DNA from: Acanthaster planci
Taxonomy: Eukaryota; Echinodermata; Asteroidea; Valvatida; Acanthasteridae
Assembly (NCBI RefSeq): GCF_001949145.1
Contig: NW_019091374.1
Span: 231,336 to 295,335, forward strand
DNA: 64,000 bases
Direction: 5' to 3'
A program made the position numbers and the translations under genes. Below the pieces are notes generated by a model. That model had not been told where the DNA came from. It made no database searches and saw nothing but the letters and a program-made list of their open reading frames with translations. Below are positions 36,944 to 47,656 of the stretch, one piece after another (position 1 is the stretch's first letter; every line of letters begins with the position of its first letter).

Positions 36944-38335
36944 CCGCAAAAATTGCGTCGCGTGGTCCCGTCGCCCCGACGCCGCGACGTGATGCCACGA
37001 CGCGACGCTCGGCTCTGTCCCGTTGTACCGTCGCGTCGTGCCGTCGACCTGTTTCGTCGTGGCCTGCAGCCGTTGTGTCGTGTAGTCGGATCGTACCGTC
37101 GCCCCTTGGAGTACGTCGTGCCATCGTGTTGTGCCGTCGCTTCGTGCTCTCGCCGTCGTCTCATTACTGGTGGAAATAGGGGGCGTCCTTATAGAGACGG
37201 AGTTAAGTTCTATACCAGCAGATACCATTTTTCGTTATCACATCTTGTAGGCCTTATGCGTGCATTCCACCAATTTTGTTTTTGTTTTGTTTTATTTTTT
37301 CTTTTGCAATGCGCGAGAGCTCATGAATATTTTGTGATCCCACTTTTTTTTTACAATAAGACATGCCATAATCAGGAGAGATCATAGAAATATTTCTATA
37401 AATCCCGCATTTGGGACTGGTAGTGTCCAGTTCGGGATATTTCTTTCACAAAAAGCCCCAAATTGCGGGCCTATTTTGGATGGAGGCGGGCGGCTACATT
37501 CAGAGCTGAGCGAATAGTTTTACTACTATTTTTGGGGTATCCTCCGGGAAAGACGAAAACAAAACAAAAAGAAAAATCACCTGGCTGACCCCCACAAAAC
37601 TGAAACGAAAAGTGATCATCTGGCCATAATCTTGAATTTCCAAAACGGAGGCCAACCGCAAGAGTCAACGGAAGGCGCTATTTCGGTCTGATTTTGCACT
37701 GTTTTCTATGGGAGCATATTTGGTGTAGAGCTACCCTAGGTCACGGACGTATATAAAAAAATCTGGACTCGCAATGCCCTTGATCAGCTTATAGAGATCA
37801 TTGAATCCACTAGCAGCCATTTTACCAAGCCGAATACAAAGCTTGCCCAGCAATGCCCGCCTTTGTTCTCCCTGGCGTCAATGGTAGCGAGCCAACCCTC
37901 GCATTTGTATGCGGCTCGGTAAAATGGCCGCTGGTTGGCTTCTATTTCATACAAAGGCGTTGCAAGTCCAGGTTTTTTAATATACGTCCGTGCCCTAGGT
38001 ACGCACATTATTTTTTCCAGGACTTGTGAAATACGCCCTCTATTGGCTTTAGTAATCACCAGCCATTTTTAGAAACAGTAAGGCACGACCACGACACGAC
38101 GGTGCAACGACACGACGCGATGGCAAGACGCAACCTCACAACGGCACGATACGACGGCAACTCGGACGAGCCGGCACGACGCGACGGCATCAAGAAACAG
38201 CACGACGCGATGGCATGACGCGACGCCACGACGGCACGGCCCAGTGCATTAAACCCAGCATAAAAGTAATGAGAAAGTAGGCGACGCCACGATGCGACGG
38301 AGCTGTCGTAACTTCGCGTCGTGGCGTTGTATAGA
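36944..38335. mobile_element. Foldback-like element with CpG-rich tandem-repeat arms
   Basis: The left arm (about 36944-37170) is a degenerate short tandem array of GTCGTGCCGTCGCG-like units. The right arm (about 38077-38335) carries the same units in opposite orientation (CACGACGCGACGGCA). Inside is a second inverted repeat (37735-38008). Long inverted arms made of short tandem repeats are the hallmark of foldback transposons, including the sea urchin TU family. No transposase is seen. The arms are strikingly CpG-rich against AT-rich surroundings; the Arg-rich open frames across them are artefacts of the repeat. Confidence 0.6.
37735..38008. repeat. Imperfect palindrome inside the foldback-like element
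   Basis: CCCTAGGTCACGGACGTATA (from about 37734) and the following sequence through CAGCCATTTTACCAAGCCG (to about 37833) reappear inverted as CGGCTCGGTAAAATGGCCGC and onward to TATACGTCCGTGCCCTAGG (ending about 37999). The arms are roughly 75-100 bp with internal gaps, and the spacer is short. Confidence 0.75.
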
Positions 38336-38812
38336 TAAAATGGACTCTATAATTTCTTGAAAAAGAAAACTGGAGGCCCAGATTGCTACTTGTGAATATC
38401 ATAGCTTTTTCCAGTCTTTCTTGTTATTATAATGTTTTAATTTATTCTTTCGGGGGTGCGGATGTCAAACAGTATCTGCCCAAAACTGTTTTATATCATG
38501 ACAATTTCAGTTCTGCTACACCAGCTGTCTTTCTAAGTTGATCAGATGTATGCAATATGCACACACAATGTGGTAAATTAAATGGTGATAATGAAAAGCT
38601 AGAATTAAAATTTGCTGCGATAAGATGAAAGTTGAGTGCTATATTAATAAATGTTTGAGCAGCTTACAAACATGGGAGTACATGTACAACAATCCACTGG
38701 CTGTCTTTCGTTGATTTTTGCCTATCATAGATCTTTATGTTAAATTCCAAACTTGAAGAACAGTATAAGTGTGCTGGTGTCACACAGTATTGCAGACATG
38801 CATATAAGCCTA

Positions 38813-39205
38813 CAGTCATTTGCAAAAGTTTAGGACCACCCATACAAAGTGATTAATCTGAAGAAAACCAAACTTGAACCGATCAATCATGATGTGTAAC
38901 TTGAGTATTTTGGTTCAGCTATTTGGCTACATTTCCATGATTTGAACTGTTAACAGTCTAGTATTTAGTAAGCCCTCCTTTATTTTTGATTACTCAGACT
39001 GGCTTTTTTTTACCCATGCTGCCTTACAGACAATATGTCATACAAGATCTGCCTTTGCAAAAAAAAGAGTATATATCACTACACTGCTGTTGTGAAGCAT
39101 CGTCAGAACGTTTTAAGTAATCATTCAATAAGACAATGTAATGCAGGCCCAGTGACAGAAATACCAATAAAATTCCAGGTGGTCTTAAACTTTTGCAAAT
39201 GACTG
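38813..39205. mobile_element. Tc1/mariner-type MITE with 28-bp terminal inverted repeats
   Basis: The left terminal repeat (38813-38840, starting CAGTCATTTGCAAAAG) and the right one (39178-39205, inverted) match at 27 of 28 positions. The left flank is TA, the target of Tc1/mariner elements; the right flank is CA, probably a mutated TA. The 393-bp body has no transposase frame, so it is a non-autonomous copy. Confidence 0.88.
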
Positions 39206-41609
39206 CAGTTGTAAATTAAACAAATAACGAAAAATGTAAACCGTTTTGAAGTGCATGCAAGGTTTGTATTAAAGACTGAAATCATTATCTGTTTACACAA
39301 TGTGCCTTCTTCCTGTCATTTCTTGAGTATGTTTTGACAGAAAAAAACTGTCGGAAGAGTCTTTCCAGAAAAACAAAATACCAATTTCAGTTTATATTTC
39401 CATTCAGTTTTTGGTGAGTCTTGAAAATACACAATATTGTATGCATAGACAATAAGTATACACAGAAGTACAGTTGCAGCAATTCCTGTCCTACGTCTTG
39501 AAGGAAAAAAAAGACAGGTAAGCTAAACAATGACTTGGCATGTTATATAAAATGTTCTGAAATGTCTAAATGATGGCCAGATTCACAGATATATCATTGA
39601 TGATGTGTGTGCATTTGGAGGAAAGACTGCCGCATCCTAGCTCCACAGTTGGTCGCGCACAAAGTCTGTGGAAAGTTTAGTGAATTTTCGTAATTTTTTC
39701 GTAAAGTATTTTCTAGAACATTTGACATATGTTTTCAGGTCTAGATTCATGTCATTTCAGGATTTCATCAATAAATAACTTCCATTGAGATCATAACTGA
39801 TAAAAAAAACCTTACAACCAAGCCGTATGCAAAGGAAACAAATTCTGTTTCCATACAGTCGGTGACCGTGGTAGCATGCTATATGGCCGGCCGTCCGTGT
39901 CGGAAAAACAAGACTTATCACACAGAGGGCGCTATATACGGAACGGGCACATTTTTGCGGAATTGGACAAAATACCTCTGAATAGAGTTTGGTGACATTT
40001 GTCTTTTAAATACCTGCACAAAACTGTTTGGTGTCTTAGGTAACTCGATAATTTCCGAATATTTATGGATGAATACCTTTCCACGAATGTGGAGTTTTGT
40101 GCCGCTAGGAGCCTCAGACGATTTCCGTTTGCAACCGGACAATCAACGGTAAAATATTTAATTTGTTACCATTGATGATATAAATGAACACTTTTGTCTC
40201 CGGAAATATTGAGTTAGTCTTAGTCTGATTTATTCCTTCAATATATTTACAGATAAACCTCGGATGTGACTACACAAATCATCGTCGCTTATTTCAATAG
40301 AGCCTGAAAGAAAAAGGTCACGCAGCGAACCTCCGTAACCCTCGCGCGGTCCTCCCATGGGATTTTATGTTCAGCCGTCCTATCACGTTCGATAATTTTT
40401 GGAAGAATAATTCCTTACTGAAACCAACCCATGAAACACTCAAGTTGGAATTTTACCTTTGTCTTCCTCAAGTAATATCTAGGAAAAGTTACATTGGGAT
40501 ATGTAAAAACAAATTTTCGTAACGACCTCTCACGTCCGGCGATATCATACCTAGGTCTCCTTGTTCATGCACGTTTGTTTTCACTGCCCGTGCTTCCGTG
40601 AAAACGAAATTGTACATCCTTGCAAAGATTTACCTACTTGCAGTCGATGGGTTCCAGATTCCGTTGAGTTGACATCATTCAGTTGTTGTCAGCAAAGGTT
40701 AGATAAAAGATTAGAATCTTTCTTAATTTAAGTAGAATAATTTAGGTTTACTACTTATAAATTATAAGACTGTTTAAAATATGTTGATCTGTTCTTATTT
40801 CGGACTACCATAAAATTTCAAACCGTAAACATTCAACTGTGTACGGGCTGGCGCATTGCACTGTTCTTCATGCATTTTAGAGCTTTGGAAGTGATGGGTC
40901 AATTTTTGGCAGGATACTTCTCTTTTAGGTCAGGTGATTTTTTAGTTTCTATAAATTGATATACTAGCAAATATTTTCCAAAGCCCTTTTTCCGAGTCGG
41001 ATTTTGATAGAAGTAACTGAACGAAAAAATATTACAAATTCTGAAATCTTTGCACGTTATTTTTCCTGTCCAAGTGTTCCGGAAGCGCGCCATCATGGGT
41101 CAACTTTCAGGTTCTATATAGAGGAGGTTCGTAGTTTTAAAGTTGAAAAGAGGCCGATTTTCCTGGCGTTACATTTTTATTTCAAACTAGGCGCGCCGGC
41201 AACTTTACGTGTGACGAACAGAAATCAGCTGTTTTTTTGTTTACCACAATTTTACCCACCGTCCTTTGCGCACGCATGCGTTGTATAGGGGTGCAGACCA
41301 CCAATTCAAGTGAGAATTTCTGGCCAGCTCATTAGCGTTAAACGTGCCCCCACAGTATCTTTTGAAAAAGGAGATTGTTTGGCCCCCAAAATGGTGAGAT
41401 TGTGTAAATCCTTGCCAGGATAAACTCCCTGGGCCTTTGAGCTTTCATATGAGAGCAGAATGGCTAAAATCTACAGTTGAAAAATGGTCCTAAGTGCCCG
41501 AGAAAGTTGAGGGTTGCCACTTGAAAAATAGTTGCAATCAGACTTCGGGAAAAAAAAATCACTTTTTTGGGGGGGTGATTTTGTTTTGTGGGAATAATTA
41601 TAATGTAAT

Positions 41610-41610
41610 N
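41610..41610. other. Undefined base (N)
   Basis: A single N in otherwise continuous sequence, next to a poly-G tract (about 41569), which suggests a base-calling problem rather than a gap. Confidence 0.9.
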
Positions 41611-41816
41611 GTTATTGGGCCCTGAACAGTGCTTATTTTACATTGTTTTCAATGGGGCTTGAATCAGTGGACTGTGCACTATGCAATCTGTGATTCCATT
41701 CGCGGTCACCGTAAAATGAAAAGAGCGCCCTCAATAGTGACAGAAAAAATGGAAAAAAGACATGAGCATAGTCATCTATTTTCAAGATGTATTTTTGCGT
41801 TGGGGAGATGTTAATT

Positions 41817-41866
41817 ATATATAACAGGTTTTGCCCTTACCCAACGTATATTATTAATAAGCACTA
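41817..41866 (-). mobile_element. Fragment of the repeat family seen at 49.1-49.4 kb
   Basis: TATATAACAGGTTTTGCCC followed by TACCCAACGTATATT and AATAAGCACT is the reverse complement of 49383-49430 with a few differences. It shows that this tail belongs to a dispersed repeat family. Confidence 0.75.
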
Positions 41867-44800
41867 AGCTATTAGTAAGCTATTAATAAGCATAGTCATC
41901 TAGGTACGGATATAACTGCTGCATAAATGAAAAAGTTCAAAGGTCGGTGCTGTCAGAGGACATGTCAGAAAAGAGAAGTTTGAAAGGAAACAATGGTTCG
42001 GACCCATGAGATTTTTTTCTCAATTGTTTTCCATGTACAAATGTTACTTATTAGTCATTCACAAATGGCAAACAGTTTTACCAAAAATGTAACGTTCGCC
42101 TGAATTTTATAAAATGAAAGCACTCTCCAGTGCCCCAAACAGATTATGACTTTATATCCTTGATTTAATTTCTGTTGTTGCAAAGTATGTTTTTTGCTTT
42201 TTTGTGTGTGTGGTGCAGTTCCCACAGATGACACGTCCCCTAAAATAAATTCTTTTGTTTCAACGAATCTCTGGGCTCATGAACGGCAGGTGGATTAATA
42301 CCTGTAACCATATTGTAAAAGCTCACAGAGTTTATGCCCTCTAAAATAGCTATGAAATCGAATGGTGCACTGAATAGAGAAATACTCATCTGCCTTTTCC
42401 AGGCACGAACTACATAAATACTGTCGGTTAGAACCGCTTTTCTATGATGGTTGGTTAGTAGGCCCACTGCCAGTATAATTCCAAATGGCGCCTACCTCTC
42501 TCTAGCTTTTGATCATTAAAGTATAGGCTTTGTGTCAAATGTAACGCACCATCGCTACAGTTCAGGTCAGAAATGCTTGACGAGGAATGACACGCGTTTG
42601 TATTCGTTCGGGCCTGCTGTACCGCCACACTACCGTTTAAGCTAGTGTCAGCCGTAGCAATTCATATCTACAATTGTACAAACTGACGACGCATAGAAAC
42701 GTCTTAACCTGTTCATTTAAAACCTATTTATGTTACAGTATCGTGAGTTACCTTGGACCGTGTGTTGACTTCCAATGTTAGAGCCCCACATAACAAAAAC
42801 CAACATCGGTCAACTCCATAACGATGAAACCTTGTGCTGCGGCAGGAGATACGATCCAGACTTAATGACAAATTGATGGGTTAACTCCCGAGAGCAGCCA
42901 AATGGAAAAGATGAAAAAGCAAATGATTTATTGTACCAGGAGACCGTCACAGAATTGCAAATAGAATCTCGCGGTTATAATGAGTTTTTACCCTATTCCA
43001 ATGCTCGTTTGCCTTAATTGCAATTTTCTCGTTGCCCGCATTTGACCAGAATATAGCGCTAACTGTTCATTAAAATGGTTCCTTTTTCTGTCAAAGCTAA
43101 GATGCAGACTCTTTATACATGAAGGGAAAAAGATTTCAGTTGTAGAAATCAAATTTATTCAACAAATACCAACAAAGTGGGCACTTGTCTGATAACATAT
43201 CTCAGAGCTACGACGATTTCTCAGTGCCAAGAATTTATTGGTTCCGATAAATTATTTAACTGCAAATCTCTGTTAACGAGCCCAAGGAATACATTTAGTC
43301 ACAAGTCCAGATGGGTTAATTTCACGGAGTCGACGACCAGACAAAGGGACAAAACGTATTCAGTCTTAGATGGGACGATGTGGTACGTGCCCAAAACGTC
43401 CGGGAAAGGCTATTCCCTTGCTTTTGTTCCTGAGACTGGCGGAAAAACTTCTGCCCCGGTGTTCTTCATCCATCAAGGAACTGATCAAAATGCCAATCAG
43501 AGAGGACTACCAGTAGTCCAGGGGAAGAACTCGGTGTCTCAATTCGAAAGCATACCTTCAAGAGCCAATCAGGGGAAGCGGTAAATGTAATCCCTTCCCC
43601 GGGGAAAGCAGGGGAAGCTTGCCATCCGGGCATCAATTACCGGTACCCTTCTTTAAATTAACTTTGTTTAAGAAATGATGGCAACAACATTTCAGAACGA
43701 TGTTGGCGTCTTCCTGGGGGTGGGAGTGTTCGTTAACGGATGAAAAAAATCTGTGCAATTATTGAAAAAGTCCCTATTTTTCCCCCTCTCCCTGTAGACT
43801 ACAATCCTGGATACGACTTACTTCCAATTGTCCTCAACAAAACGACATCCGACCACTTTAAGAAGCAATAAACAAGACTATTGCCTGTTTCTGCAGGCAG
43901 GCAATGAATTGATATTTTTAGTGCCAGAAGGACCAGAACATTATTACACTGGGAAACCACGTGACACACACACCGCTTATGTGTTCAGAAAAACCCAAAG
44001 ATGTCCCGTTACATCTAGATATGAAATCAGCAGTCGCATACGCTATTTGTGCCGTTTATATCTTTTTTAAAGAAAATGGCTCAATTTTCTCAAAATTAGC
44101 CTTTTCTTCAAAAGCGGTTCTGGGCAAACTTTAAGCAGTCTACGATGAACCCATTTTTTCAAGTTGTAACTGACAACAAATGATCTTATAGTGGTAAGTT
44201 TCTGTTTGCTCTTCAAGACTTTTTTGGCATCGATACTTCTTCATAAGTTATCGAATTAAAAACATTTTCATACATCACTGAAAATTGCGTGTACCGGATT
44301 AATCTCCGCAAGGCTAGCTTACTGACAGATGCAGGATAACTCCGGACTATATTCTGTACATAGCTATACCCTTGGCCTCGTCAGTTAACAATCTCATACA
44401 GCTCTTCCGAGATTGTCATTTCAATATGCTTACTGTGGCAAACTGCATCAGCGACCCGAAGTGAACGAAACCTGATGTTCGCCTCCCGTGAATCTTCCTT
44501 TCCCAAGTTCCACGCTGTGTCATAACCAAGAACTGGTTCGGCTGTTTCTCTTGGTTAATTGTTTTTGAGGATCCGAGCACGAAGCCATTACATGGAGTTC
44601 TTATATACTCAAGTTAAAATTTACCAAAGAATATCTCTCTCATAAATGACGTGTACACTCAAGTTATTGATTTTGACCACCAAAACGCACCCCTAATATA
44701 GTGTATTCACCTATTTTCCTTGATCACAATGTAGGCCTATGGACCGTTAAAAGCACAACCAATACGGTTACCAGGGAAGAAATCCTGCAAACCGGATAGC

Positions 44801-47559
44801 CTGTACTCTGCTGTTTCTGCTTTAATTCTACAAACGGGTGGTACTCTATAAATTTGTCTATCCCATCTGTAATAAAATAAAACAAGTAAAAATTAGGTTC
44901 TATAATATCTGCTGGTTTCCTGTTTATGATAGTGTAGTATGTCTGCCCCTAAAATCGTCTGTGAGTCATGTCTCTATGTTCAACCTGAACAGTCATTGTT
45001 AAATTGCTTCCCTAAATTTCCTACATGTAAATCTCGTAAATTTATGCTAGTCTGCAAATTATCTGAGCATCCAAACCAATTTAATATTGTTAATCTGTTT
45101 ATGAATCTGGGTCAGATATCTACCGATAAACTGTTTAACTCAACACCTTGTTGTATCACTTGGACAAGATGTATGCCTATGTCTGTTTACAAGTGAATCT
45201 ATGCGCATGTCTGTTTCGGCCTACATGAGAACTTCATGGAAAAACTAAATGACAAAATCTAAACAGTTCTCTTTTATGCAATTACAAATATCAAGAATAG
45301 AATCTGTCATTCGCCTCTATAGCAGGACTCTTCCTAACAATTTCTGGCTTAAAACACGGCTTAAACAACCGTCAAAACGTGTTAAGAGACAATCATTACG
45401 GAAAACTTTCACAGACGGGGTCAAAATTAAAACAAGGCTGCCAAAGGTTAATGAATTTTCACAGCATGAACACAAGAAAAGGGCACCATTCACTCTGTCC
45501 AGTTGGTAAGCTTGTGAGTTTACACTGATCCACTATTTAATAATGATTCAATGGTTTCAGATTAAAATTAACATGTCGGGTTCTGTTATGTGAATGAGAC
45601 ATGTGAGTTTGATCAAAAACTGTTTTCTTGAGGAAGGTTCAGAGAGATGCAACCCCCAAGGTAGAAAGGAGTATACAGAATCACGCTTCCCACGTGCAGA
45701 TACTGTAATAAGGGGTTCAGAGCAATCACCAATTCGGGCTCCGTTATTCTTAAAAGTCTTACATTTTACGCTTTACCTTTAGTTTTCGCCGTTTTCATAC
45801 TAGTGTTCTGATCTGGACCCATGACAATTCCCAAGACCTCTTACGGCTTCGTAATTGTTTTAAGCTTGATTAGTTTGCTCATCGAATTTGATTTATTTCC
45901 GATAACACATAAGGACCTGGGATGGGTTCGACTGCAACATTGACATCGTTTCATCGGGTGGAGATAAGCATTCTGGAAGAATACGATCCGATGTTTATGA
46001 ACATCCATATGAGGACTGATACCGGGACCTGAAGGAACTTGCAACAGGTAAATTTTACAAGCACTTTCACATTTGTTTATGTGAAATGTATGAAGTGTGG
46101 ACATTCCTTTTGTTCTCCTGTGGTTAAGGTAAATGCTCCTTTTCCTCCAACTAGTAGGATAGCTCCTTCGAGCTGGATTTTTGATGTTGATTTCCTGGCC
46201 TGTTCCTCTTCATTTTGCCACTGAAAACCTTGACCCCAAAATGCCTCTGAAACTGTTTTCAAAGAGGGGAAAACATTGTGTAGACTTGTACAAGTCCGCA
46301 CCACGCCACTGGCGTACCCTGCATTATGTGGACTTCTTTTGTGCAGAGGTCCACACTATGTATGACACGCCTGTACATGCGTTTGAAATCCATGAATAAT
46401 GTGCACCTGCACAGTTTATATTGGAAGCCATAATACGGGGCGCGCACGCTCATAATCCTCCAACTATCTACTGCCCGTGCTCAGCATGCAAATTGCCCGT
46501 GGTGCATGGTCTAAAGGCGCCGACGGCCTGCACATATGGTTCTGCACGATGCCATGCCCTTTCAGTGTCGGTGATCGGTGTTTTTTGTTTTGTTTTGTGA
46601 GTTTGTGCGGGGGTGGGTGTGAGGGGGTGTGTGTGTTCTTGTTTTTCGCGAAACGCATGCGCATTCTGATCAAAAACAGTTAAACCATGGAGGAAGGAGG
46701 GGTTAAACCAACAACTGGCAATTCTCCGTCTGTGCTTTCTGTTAATCTGAAGTGAACTTTCTTCCTTCACGTTTGTGTTCACAAGGGCCACGTCTGTCGA
46801 TTGTAATTTGTAGGCTACGCGGTCACATATACAAGTACAGTGCAAGCTTGGTTGGCTTATGTCCTGACGCTGATGCCTGATGCAGCTCTGACCGATACAA
46901 TTTCGCAGGTTTCCTCAGTTTTTGAAAAAGAAAGCTATATTTAAGTGTGGCATGACGCTTCCAGTTGGGAGATAGTCGGTAGAGACTCAGACATTAATCC
47001 CCTGCACTGTGAAAGACTGCCGTTGTAAAAGCCCCTGTTATGGCAGTACGTAGCGCCACCCTCAGTAATAATCTCTGTCACAGCAGTGACAAACAAGCCA
47101 CTTGCATGTTGCGATCCACCACAGAATGCACGGGTGAGATGCTTGGAGGTGTCCGAAGAGTTTAGTACAGTAAGGCTGGTGTAGAAGCATTCAGTGCTAC
47201 AGACGGAAGCAATGTCCCCGTCAGACTACGAGGAATACTGCCAGCTCAACCGGCAAGACATCTAACCAGATGGTGGAGATAAATCATTGTGTACCCAGGC
47301 TGCACCTTAACACATCAGCATAAGATCGGTATAATGGAAAAGCACAAATCTTGGGTAGATAAGCCATCAAGAGGAAAGCACACGGCTGTGTAACTGCAAG
47401 GACAGGATTGAATATGATTCCTCGTCGGCAGAGTGGTACATCGATCCTTTAACATCACGTTAAACTTTACGCGCCACCAGCTTTGACAATGCAGGAACCA
47501 CCAAGTATCTTCTGAAGGTTTGGAGAGCTCCTGAGCTAGTCCCCGACGGCATCATCGCC

Positions 47560-47656
47560 ATGGTTTTCTGGACTGTCGATTGGGGCATGATGGTATGCCT
47601 TATGCTGACCGTAACTTCGGCCAGAACACCGGGGGTAGGAGTAACCGAGTGCAACG
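47560..47656 (+). CDS. Exon 1 of LDLa gene: start codon and signal peptide
   Basis: The ATG at 47560 sits in GCCATGG, an ideal Kozak context. The frame has a TAA at 47461-47463 upstream, so this is the first ATG. It encodes MVFWTVDWGMMVCLMLTVTS, a short hydrophobic leader with a likely cleavage after TSA, then ends TECN plus one base before donor GTAAGT. Confidence 0.55.

Larger units (their letters stand above)
31896..47559. other. Large intergenic region between divergent T-brain and LDLa genes
   Basis: About 15.7 kb with no recognisable exon. It holds a candidate T-brain promoter near the low end, and mobile elements near 36.3 kb, 36.9-38.3 kb, 38.8-39.2 kb and 41.8 kb. There is one undefined base at 41610. 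A weak internal duplication begins TTCTGTTT(A/T)AGCTTA near 35320 and 35442. Open frames at 43177-43584, 43828-44070 and 44939-45509 (plus) resemble nothing I know. T-brain cis-regulatory modules would be expected here and in intron 1, but I cannot point to them from sequence alone. Confidence 0.6.

Noticed and set aside
36658-37164. Arg/Thr-rich open frames on both strands in CpG-rich DNA
   Set aside because: They are produced by translating the degenerate GTCGTGCCGTCG-type tandem repeat; long frames arise on both strands because stop codons are rare in such sequence.
43177-43584. Plus-strand open frame of 135 codons
   Set aside because: It starts with GTG rather than ATG, and I recognise no domain, leader or splice partner.
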